Below are positions 57,881-64,000 of a DNA stretch of 64,000 bases, piece by piece. The notes under the pieces are model-generated. The model searched no databases. It saw only the letters and a program-made list of their open reading frames with translations, and was not told the DNA's origin. The translations under genes and the position numbers were made by a program. The stretch is from a bacterium (GTDB taxonomy: Bacteria > Sysuimicrobiota > Sysuimicrobiia > Sysuimicrobiales > Humicultoraceae): contig JAVHLI010000010.1 of assembly GCA_031082185.1 (NCBI GenBank), forward strand, positions 43,102-107,101. Reading direction: 5' to 3'. How positions within the stretch are numbered: position 1 is the first letter of the stretch; each line of letters starts with the position of its first letter.

Positions 57881-59404
57881 ATGATTAGGCGGATGCTTGC
57901 GGGTTTGGTTGTTCTTCTCGTTCTGATGACGGGGAGCGGTAGGATCGGGGTAGGCGCGCCGGCGCCTGGAGATACCATCACCGTCGCGATGCAGTCCGAT
58001 GCGACCGCGCTGGATCCCCACCGGACCAACGATGGCCCGTCGTTCCTTGTGATCAACCAGATTTTCGAGACGCTCCTGGTGCGCACCGCGCGGGGACTCG
58101 AACCGCGGCTGGCCCTCTCCTGGCGGCCGGTCGGAGATCGCACCTGGGAGTTCAAGCTCCGCCGCGGGGTCAAGTTCCACGACGGGACCCCGTTCAACGC
58201 GGAGGCGGTCAGGTTCAGCATTGATCGCTTCATCAACCCGCAATCACGGGCACGGGCCTACTTTGTGCTGAGCATGGTGGAAGGGGCCAAGGTGATCGCC
58301 GACGACACCGTGCAGATAACGACGCGCTTTCCGTTTGCGGCGCTGCTCAACCACCTGACGCATCCCTCCACATCCGTGATCAGCCCGACGGCCGTAGGCC
58401 GGTTCGGCGCCGACTTCGTGCGCAATCCGGTTGGGACCGGCCCGTTCAAGTTTGATTCTTGGGTGGCCCGCGACCGGATCACCATGGTGCGCAACGACGA
58501 CTACTGGGGAGGTCCGCCTCAGATCGCCCGCGTCATCATGCGGCCGATCCCGGAGGCGTCCACGCAGATCGTTGAGCTCGAGTCGGGCGGCGTGGACCTG
58601 ATCTTCAACATGCCCGCCGACTCCGTTGCGCGGTTGGACCGCAACCCGCGAGTGACCGTCTACAAGGAACCCAGCTTCAGCGCCAACTACATCGGGTTCC
58701 ACATGGAGCGCGCGCCGTTCACGGATGTGCGTGTGCGCCGGGCCGTGGGGCACGCGGTGCGGGTGGCCGGTCTCATCACATTCTTCCTGAAAGACCTGGC
58801 CACGCCGGCGAACGGACCGCTCTCCCCTGTTGTGTTCGGCGCGAACCCCGACCTGCCGGGGTACGAGTACGACCTCGACCGCGCCCGCGCGCTGCTGGCC
58901 GAGGCCGGCGTTCGCCCGGGTCTCCGGCCGCGTCTCGTCATCTTCGAGAGCGCCGAGTGGCGGCGGATTGCCCAGGCGATTCAGGCAAGTCTCCAGCCGC
59001 TGGGCTTCCAGGTCGAGGTGGACGTGGTGGAGTTCGGGACCTGGCTCTCGCGGCTCGATCGCGGAGAGTTCGAGATGTACGGCATGCGGTGGGGAACGGT
59101 CACGCTCGACGCGGACTACACTCTCTACTCGCTGTTCCACTCTTCGCAGGCGCCCAACCCGAACTACTCGCGCTACAAGAACCCCGAGGTTGACCGGCTG
59201 CTCGATGAGGGCCGCGCCATAGCAGACCAGGGACGGCGCGAGCAGATCTACCGGCGGGCGCAAACACTGATAGTCCGGGACGCGCCGATGATCTTCCTAT
59301 ACTACCCGCTGTCTACCTATGCGGTTCGCAGCGGCATCCAGCACACAACGGCGCCGTTCTCGTGGATCAATCTGGAGTTGCGCAAAGCGACGGTGCAGCG
59401 GTAG
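57881..59404 (+). CDS. ABC peptide/nickel-type substrate-binding protein
   Basis: 507 aa. Sec signal (LAGLVVLLVLMTGSGRIGVG), then the family 5 (SBP_bac_5) features TALDPHRTNDGPSFLVINQI, FKLRRGVKFHDGTPFNAEAV, VRRAVGHAV, and IVRDAPMIFLYYP. Binds oligopeptides, opines or similar. GGAGGGTGGCGTGC precedes ATG 57,881. Followed by two permeases of the same importer. Confidence 0.92.
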   Translation: MIRRMLAGLVVLLVLMTGSGRIGVGAPAPGDTITVAMQSDATALDPHRTNDGPSFLVINQIFETLLVRTARGLEPRLALSWRPVGDRTWEFKLRRGVKFHDGTPFNAEAVRFSIDRFINPQSRARAYFVLSMVEGAKVIADDTVQITTRFPFAALLNHLTHPSTSVISPTAVGRFGADFVRNPVGTGPFKFDSWVARDRITMVRNDDYWGGPPQIARVIMRPIPEASTQIVELESGGVDLIFNMPADSVARLDRNPRVTVYKEPSFSANYIGFHMERAPFTDVRVRRAVGHAVRVAGLITFFLKDLATPANGPLSPVVFGANPDLPGYEYDLDRARALLAEAGVRPGLRPRLVIFESAEWRRIAQAIQASLQPLGFQVEVDVVEFGTWLSRLDRGEFEMYGMRWGTVTLDADYTLYSLFHSSQAPNPNYSRYKNPEVDRLLDEGRAIADQGRREQIYRRAQTLIVRDAPMIFLYYPLSTYAVRSGIQHTTAPFSWINLELRKATVQR

Positions 59405-59471
59405 CTGGGCGCGGCGGTAGCTGGGTGCAGTGGTAGCGGCGGCGCGGCGACGGTGACGGTCTGATCCGCTC

Positions 59472-60401
59472 ATGGGGCGCTACCTTGTTCAGCGCCTGAG
59501 CCTGCTCGTCCCGGTGATGCTCGGCGTCACGCTGGTGGCGTTCATCACGCTCCACCTGGCGCCGGGTGATCCCGCACGCGTCCTGCTGGGCGAGCTCGGG
59601 CAGGGTGCATCTAAGGAAGAGATCGCCCGGCTCCGCTCAACCCTGGGGCTCGACGCCCCCCTGCCCGTGCAGTACGGCCGTTTCGTGTGGCGCGCCGCTC
59701 AGGGCGACCTCGGGCGGTCGCTGCGAACCGGCGCGCCGGTGCGCGACGAGGTGCTTGCCCGCGCCCCGTTCACCCTCGTTCTGACCGTCGCGAGTCTGGG
59801 GATCGCGCTGGCGATCGGCATCCCTGCCGGCGTGCTCTCCGCCGCGTACCGCGGCCGTGCCGTGGATCACGCGGCGATGCTCCTGGCGCTCTTTGGGGTC
59901 TCGCTGCCGGTGTTCTGGTTGGGCCTGCTCCTGATGCTGGTGTTCTCGCTGGCGCTGGGCTGGCTGCCTGCCTCGGGGTTCGGGACCTGGAAACACCTCG
60001 TGCTGCCGGCGGTGACGCTGGGGCTGGCGTCATCGGCGCTCATCGCGCGCATGACGCGCAGCAGTCTGCTGGAGGTCCTGGGGCAGGACTACATCCGCAC
60101 AGCCCGTGCCAAGGGCCTCGCCGACCGGACCGTGCTGCTGGGCCACGCGCTGCGCAGCGCGCTCATCCCGATCGTAACGGTGGTAGGGCTGCAGCTCGGC
60201 GGGCTGCTCGGCGGCGCGGTGCTCACCGAGACCGTCTTTGCCTGGCCGGGCCTGGGACGCCTGGCCGTCAGCGCAATCTACAGCCGCGACACTCCGCTTG
60301 TCCAGGGGACGATTCTCTTCACCGCCATCGCGTTCGTGCTCATCAACCTCGCGGTGGACCTGCTCTACGCCCTGCTCGATCCGCGGATTCGCTATGACTA
60401 G
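59472..60401 (+). CDS. dppB: ABC permease, DppB type
   Basis: 309 aa, six helices; starts YLVQRLSLLVPVMLGVTLVA (the DppB N-terminal motif) with HLAPGDPARVL, the EAA loop GQDYIRTARAKGLADRTVL, and the C-terminal VNLxxDxLYALLDPRIRY motif. Pairs with DppC downstream. No ABC ATPase gene follows. Confidence 0.92.
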   Translation: MGRYLVQRLSLLVPVMLGVTLVAFITLHLAPGDPARVLLGELGQGASKEEIARLRSTLGLDAPLPVQYGRFVWRAAQGDLGRSLRTGAPVRDEVLARAPFTLVLTVASLGIALAIGIPAGVLSAAYRGRAVDHAAMLLALFGVSLPVFWLGLLLMLVFSLALGWLPASGFGTWKHLVLPAVTLGLASSALIARMTRSSLLEVLGQDYIRTARAKGLADRTVLLGHALRSALIPIVTVVGLQLGGLLGGAVLTETVFAWPGLGRLAVSAIYSRDTPLVQGTILFTAIAFVLINLAVDLLYALLDPRIRYD

Positions 60402-60419
60402 CCGGCATGACTAGCCCGC

Positions 60420-61301
60420 ATGGCTAGCGGAGAGAACGCAATCCTGGTGCACCGCCTACGGTGGCGGCTGCGGCTTCGCCACCTCCTCCGGTACCGGTCG
60501 GCGGTGATCGGCATGCTGGTGCTGACCGGAATCACCGTGGCCGCTGTGCTGGCGCCCTCGGTCACGCGCTACGACCCCTCTGCCCAGGTGTGGGAGCAGG
60601 CCCTGCAGCAGCCGTCGTGGGCCCACTGGCTGGGCACCGACGAGTTCGGCCGCGATCTGCTTACACGCATCGTCTTCGGGGGCCGCATCTCCCTGGTGGT
60701 GGGATTCCTGGCAGTGGGGATCGCAGCAGGCATCGGCGTGCCACTGGGCCTGATCAGCGGTTATGCCGGCGGATGGCTGGACGTCTTGGTGATGCGGGTC
60801 ATGGACGTCCTCCTGGCGTTTCCGGCAATACTGCTCGCGATCGCCATAGTCGGGGCGCTGGGGCCCGGGCTGCGCAATGCCATCGTGGCAGTAGGAATCG
60901 TGGGCATCCCTGCGTTTGCCCGAGTGGTGCGCGGGGCTGCACTGGTGATCCGGGCGCAGGACTACGTGGAGGCGGCCCGCGCGATGGGAGCCGGCGCAGG
61001 CCGTGTGGTGGCCCGCCACGTCTTTCCCAACGCCACCGCTCCGGTTATCGTGCAGGCGACGCTGAGCGTGGGCGGCGCCATCCTTGCGTCGGCCGGCCTG
61101 TCGTTTCTGGGCCTGGGCGCGCAGCCGCCTACGCCCGACTGGGGAGGGATGCTTGCGAGCGGGCGGGAATTCATGCTGCAGGCCTGGTGGATCGCCACCT
61201 TCCCGGGTATCGCAATCATGCTGACAGTGCTGGGATTCAATCTGGTGGGTGATGCGCTGAGGGACCTGCTGGATCCCAGGCTGCGACCACCCGGGACGTA
61301 G
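60420..61301 (+). CDS. dppC: ABC permease, DppC type
   Basis: 293 aa. A long N-terminal cytoplasmic start leads to GTDEFGRDLLTRIVFGGRISLVVG (the DppC motif), the EAA loop AQDYVEAARAMGAGAGRVV, and GDALRDLLDPRLR. Second permease of the peptide-type importer. The gene is 18 bp after dppB. Expected DppD/DppF ATPases are missing from the locus, so they must be encoded elsewhere. Confidence 0.92.
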   Translation: MASGENAILVHRLRWRLRLRHLLRYRSAVIGMLVLTGITVAAVLAPSVTRYDPSAQVWEQALQQPSWAHWLGTDEFGRDLLTRIVFGGRISLVVGFLAVGIAAGIGVPLGLISGYAGGWLDVLVMRVMDVLLAFPAILLAIAIVGALGPGLRNAIVAVGIVGIPAFARVVRGAALVIRAQDYVEAARAMGAGAGRVVARHVFPNATAPVIVQATLSVGGAILASAGLSFLGLGAQPPTPDWGGMLASGREFMLQAWWIATFPGIAIMLTVLGFNLVGDALRDLLDPRLRPPGT

Positions 61302-61345
61302 ATGGCCCCCCGAGATGTGACCGGCCGCCCGGCCCGCGTGTAGCG

Positions 61346-61810
61346 ATGCTACCCCCACGCATTGCCGACGGATTCGCGAGGCTACCGGTCGAGCTGACCG
61401 ATCTGTGCCGGCCGCACACCTGGGAGGACCTCACGAGACCTCCCGGGGAGGGGATGAAGTCGATCCGCGACGTGCTGGTGCACATGGTCGGAGCCGAGGC
61501 CTTCTGGATTCAGCATGTGGTGCTCGGGGGTCGGCGCACGCGCCTCGATCCGGCGTCGTTCGGCGATCTCGACAGCATCCTTGCCGCATGGAGGCCGCAG
61601 CGGGAAGCGACCATGGCGTGGCTGTCCGCACTCACACCCAAGGCGCTCGGTTCCCGCAGGGCCTTTCCCTGGGATCCGGAGCAGACCGCCGGCGTTGAGG
61701 AGATCGTCTGGCACGTCGTGACCCACGAGCAGTATCATAGGGGCCAGGTCTTCACCCGGCTGGCGTTGCTGGGACGGCGGGATCTCCCCGACTACGATCT
61801 GCTGCGCTAG
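61346..61810 (+). CDS. DinB-family protein
   Basis: 154 aa four-helix bundle. Metal-binding His residues fall in IRDVLVHMVGAEAFW (His), and two in the WHVVTHEQYHRGQVF motif (H-x3-H). DinB/YfiT-like proteins bind Zn or Ni; some are thiol-dependent transferases. Ends 4 bp into the convergent methyltransferase-like gene. ATG start follows unclear ribosome-binding sequence. Confidence 0.85.
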   Translation: MLPPRIADGFARLPVELTDLCRPHTWEDLTRPPGEGMKSIRDVLVHMVGAEAFWIQHVVLGGRRTRLDPASFGDLDSILAAWRPQREATMAWLSALTPKALGSRRAFPWDPEQTAGVEEIVWHVVTHEQYHRGQVFTRLALLGRRDLPDYDLLR

Positions 61811-62286
61811 TAGATCCGGGGAACCATGTGCTTCGTGCGCGCGCGGTAGTCCGCATAGTCGGGGAAGCGCTCCATCAGGAACGCCTCTTCCCTGTGCGCT
61901 TTGGCATGTATGTAGAGTGTCAGCACCGCGGCCAGCACCAGGTGCAGGCCGCTCGTGCGCCAAAGTGCCCATCCTACCGCCGCGACCAGGAGTCCACCGT
62001 ACGCGGGATGGCGCGTGCGCGCGTAGAGGCCGGTCTGCACAAACTCGCCCCCTGGCCGCGGCCGGGGCAGGATGGTCAGGTTGGGACCGAGTTCATACAG
62101 AGCGCGAAGGCCCAGCCATCCTCCTGCGATGACCAGCGGCACACCGAGCGCCACCCAGAGCGCACGCGACGGCGCGGTCCAGCGCCACGCGGGCGGCGCC
62201 AGCGCCACCGCCGCCATCAGGATTACCTGACCGACCACCAACCACTCGCCGCGCGTGCCCTTCCACCAGGGCGGTCGGTCGCTCAT
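61807..62286 (-). CDS. Isoprenylcysteine carboxyl methyltransferase-like membrane protein
   Basis: 159 aa with four hydrophobic segments. The C-terminal half has the family pattern: GEFVQTGLYARTRHPAYGGL, LYIHAKAHREEAFLMERFP and YADYRARTKHMVP. These proteins methylate a lipid or quinone-like acceptor with S-adenosylmethionine at the membrane, or act as NnrU-like partners. ATG 62,286 overlaps the stop of the upstream gene (ATGA), suggesting coupling to the AlkD-like protein. Confidence 0.85.
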   Translation of the reverse strand: MSDRPPWWKGTRGEWLVVGQVILMAAVALAPPAWRWTAPSRALWVALGVPLVIAGGWLGLRALYELGPNLTILPRPRPGGEFVQTGLYARTRHPAYGGLLVAAVGWALWRTSGLHLVLAAVLTLYIHAKAHREEAFLMERFPDYADYRARTKHMVPRIY

Positions 62287-63086
62287 GACTTGCCTCCTTG
62301 AGGGCGCGGCTCCCGCAGAGGTGCGTTCAACACCCGGCGGCGATGCGCCTTGGACAGGTTCTCGCACGCGTAACGCAGCACCAGCCGCGTAGTCCGGTCG
62401 CGGTTCGCCATCAGGTAAGTCACGACCTTGCCGGCCTGCTTCTTCGTCGCCTCCTTCAGCAACCATCCGACCCCTTTCTGAACCATGAGATCGGCATCGC
62501 CGAGCAGCCGGTCTGCCATGGCCAGGACCTCGGGCAGGCGCTCGCCGGTCCGCGCCAGAGGGATCATGCTGACCGCGGCCGCGCGGCGGCGCCACCGGTG
62601 GCGGCTGCGCGTCCAGGGGGCGAGGCGGCGGATCAATGCCGGGTGGTCGCGGATCAGCGGCCCGATGAGCTGGCAGCACAGCGAGTCGCAACTCGCCCAG
62701 TCGTTGAGGAAGCTGACCCATCGGTCGAAGGTGCCAAAGTGCGCCGGGGTCAGGTGACGGCCGAATCGCTCCAGGATGCGGACGGCGAGCGCCGCCTCGT
62801 CCATGTTGCCCGACCGGTAGAGGCCGCCGGCGATCCGCAGCGCCGCGGGCAGCCCGGTGCGCGCGGAAGGCCGGGAGCCGGTGCGACCGACCGCGCGGGG
62901 CTGCGGCCCCTTGGTCTGCCCCGTCCGAAGCGCCGCGACGGCGTCGCGGGCGAACCCGTCGAGCAGCGCCCGGTGCACGCCGTAGGTCTTGACCCCATCC
63001 ACGAAGTAGCGCCGGGCCCCGGCGGCATTGATGGGGTCGGCGTGAGCGCGCAGCAGGGCGCGCAGCGATGCGACAGAGACTGGCAC
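62283..63086 (-). CDS. DNA alkylation repair (AlkD-like) protein
   Basis: 267 aa of HEAT-like helices: LRIAGGLYRSGNMDEAALAV, FDRWVSFLNDWASCDSLCCQ, HRWRRRAAAVSMIPLAR and VQKGVGWLLKEATKK, the pattern of AlkD DNA glycosylases (an Asp/Trp-rich central helix pair and a basic DNA-binding face). Excises cationic alkylated bases. GTG 63,086 with GGAGGTACCCA upstream is the better start than ATG 63,140. Stop overlaps the next gene's ATG. Confidence 0.85.
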   Translation of the reverse strand: MPVSVASLRALLRAHADPINAAGARRYFVDGVKTYGVHRALLDGFARDAVAALRTGQTKGPQPRAVGRTGSRPSARTGLPAALRIAGGLYRSGNMDEAALAVRILERFGRHLTPAHFGTFDRWVSFLNDWASCDSLCCQLIGPLIRDHPALIRRLAPWTRSRHRWRRRAAAVSMIPLARTGERLPEVLAMADRLLGDADLMVQKGVGWLLKEATKKQAGKVVTYLMANRDRTTRLVLRYACENLSKAHRRRVLNAPLREPRPQGGKS

Positions 63087-63221
63087 TGGGTACCTCCGAC
63101 TTCCCTGGGTGGTTTCGCGGTATGTTCGCAATCCGCCCATGGTTTCCTCCCAGAGGGAGCCGCTGGTCCGGGTCGAACTCGCCAGAGAGGATCACCAGAC
63201 GCAGTGCCCGGGAGGTTGGGT

Positions 63222-64000
63222 GTGAAGCACGGTCGCGTTGTCGCCCTCGTCGTCGCAGGCGTAGTTGCTGCCGGCGTGCTCTATCAGATCAGCGCTCCCT
63301 GGCGGGCCACCCCCGTGGACCTCGCGCCGGTTGAGCGGGGATCGCTCTCCGACTCCCTGGCCGTCACAGGGACGGTGGAGGCGCGGACCGTGACGGTGTC
63401 GCCGAAGGTCCCGGGGCGGGTGCGGGCCGTACACGCGGCGAGCGGCGACGAGGTACCCGCTGGCCGGATCCTGATCGAGCTGGACAACGAGGAGATGGCT
63501 GCGCGCGTGGACGAGGCCGCGGCAGCGGTGTCCGCGGCCCGGGCCCGCCAGGCCCAGGCTGCAGCGGCCCTGGAGGTGCAGCGTGCCACGGCGGTGGCCC
63601 GGCTGGCACAGGCCGAGGCCGAGCTGGCCGTCGCCCGGGCACAGCGTGACAAGGCCCGCGCCGGTGCCCGGCCGCAGGAGCGGCAGCAGGCCGCGGCCCG
63701 GGTGGCGCAGGCGAAGGTAGCGCTCGACCAGGCCCGGCGCGAGCACCAGCGCATGCGCGACCTGGTGGCCCGAGGCGCGCTTCCGCAGAGCGCGCTCGAT
63801 GCCGCCCGCGCCGCCGAGGAGACCGCGCAGTCCCTGCACGACGCCGCGCTGCAGGCGCAGAGCCTGATTGAGGCCGGCGCCCAGCCCGAGGACATCGCTA
63901 CTGCCGAGGCGAGGGTGCGCCAGGCCGAAGCCCTGGTCGCCGCGGCCCGTGCCGCGGCCGCAGAGGAGCGCGTCCGCGCGGCCGATCTAGCCACCGCCCG
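63222..64000 (+). CDS. HlyD-type membrane fusion/adaptor protein, cut by the right edge
   Basis: About 259 codons are visible; the C-terminal part lies past the window. N-terminal membrane anchor (GRVVALVVAGVVAAGVLY), then the lipoyl-like half VEARTVTVSPKVPGRVRAVH and a long Ala/Gln/Arg-rich coiled-coil hairpin. Forms the periplasmic adaptor of an efflux pump (RND or ABC type). GTG at 63,222 with GGGAGGTTGGGT upstream. Divergent from the AlkD-like gene. Confidence 0.88.
   Translation, partial: MKHGRVVALVVAGVVAAGVLYQISAPWRATPVDLAPVERGSLSDSLAVTGTVEARTVTVSPKVPGRVRAVHAASGDEVPAGRILIELDNEEMAARVDEAAAAVSAARARQAQAAAALEVQRATAVARLAQAEAELAVARAQRDKARAGARPQERQQAAARVAQAKVALDQARREHQRMRDLVARGALPQSALDAARAAEETAQSLHDAALQAQSLIEAGAQPEDIATAEARVRQAEALVAAARAAAAEERVRAADLATA

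Noticed and set aside
1..64000. CRISPR arrays, rRNA or tRNA genes, insertion sequences or integrases
   Set aside because: No regularly spaced repeats, no cloverleaf or rRNA-like conserved stretches, and no transposase or integrase motif was seen on either strand. I could not run covariance or profile searches.

Overview
The window is G+C-rich bacterial DNA with closely packed genes, frequent GTG/TTG starts, purine-rich Shine-Dalgarno sites, many ABC importers and Tat- or Sec-exported proteins. No rRNA, tRNA or CRISPR array is visible. It looks like a chromosomal piece of a free-living heterotroph. I cannot name the phylum from the sequence alone; a deep-branching soil or sediment lineage is only a guess. 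Layout: 0-9 kb holds stand-alone genes (two MFS exporters, SYLF protein, cold-shock protein, DUF305 protein, an endonuclease V homologue lacking most catalytic residues, a Tat-exported serine hydrolase, ferritin, an L-2-hydroxyglutarate oxidase-like enzyme and an M19 dipeptidase homologue without key metal ligands). At 9-24 kb, threonine synthase and a convergent HpcH/HpaI aldolase are followed by a likely ten-gene minus-strand operon. That operon encodes an FCD regulator, binding protein, two permeases, an AspA/AstE-like deacylase, two aminotransferases, an ABC ATPase, a GalB-like hydratase/deacetylase and the aldolase, with a divergent Ldh_2 dehydrogenase. A second copy of the thrC 3' end plus aldolase lies in direct orientation at 22.67-23.91 kb, and the two copies share a 228-bp identical tract. 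This is the footprint expected if the catabolic cluster arrived by single-crossover (Campbell-type) integration. The 24-32 kb stretch is an accessory island: GNAT enzyme, DUF362 protein, a wrecked COG2865-type gene, AbrB/Doc, Phd/RelE and BrnT/CopG-like toxin-antitoxin pairs, an EVE-like/HNH endonuclease overlapping a voltage-gated-type ion channel gene, and a histone-H1-like basic protein before a strong terminator. The 32-46 kb stretch holds an iron-type ABC permease and binding protein, a secreted clan-A-type glycosidase, an RNase J-like metallo-beta-lactamase protein, an XRE regulator divergent from an ARPP-1 protein and a VWA protein, a RHH/MazF pair, a DadA-like oxidoreductase, a URO-D-family protein and an ABC-F ATPase. 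The 45-56 kb stretch is a carbohydrate locus under a LacI regulator: sugar isomerase, ribulokinase-like kinase, three-gene ABC importer, BNR sialidase-like protein, DapA/NanA-type aldolase, cupin and aldo-keto reductase. Two near-identical LacI-type operators (46,490 and 53,862) tie it together. The 56-64 kb stretch holds a protein phosphatase, a HicB/HicA-like pair, a dipeptide-type ABC importer without ATPases, DinB, an isoprenylcysteine-methyltransferase-like membrane protein, an AlkD-like repair protein and the start of an HlyD-type adaptor.
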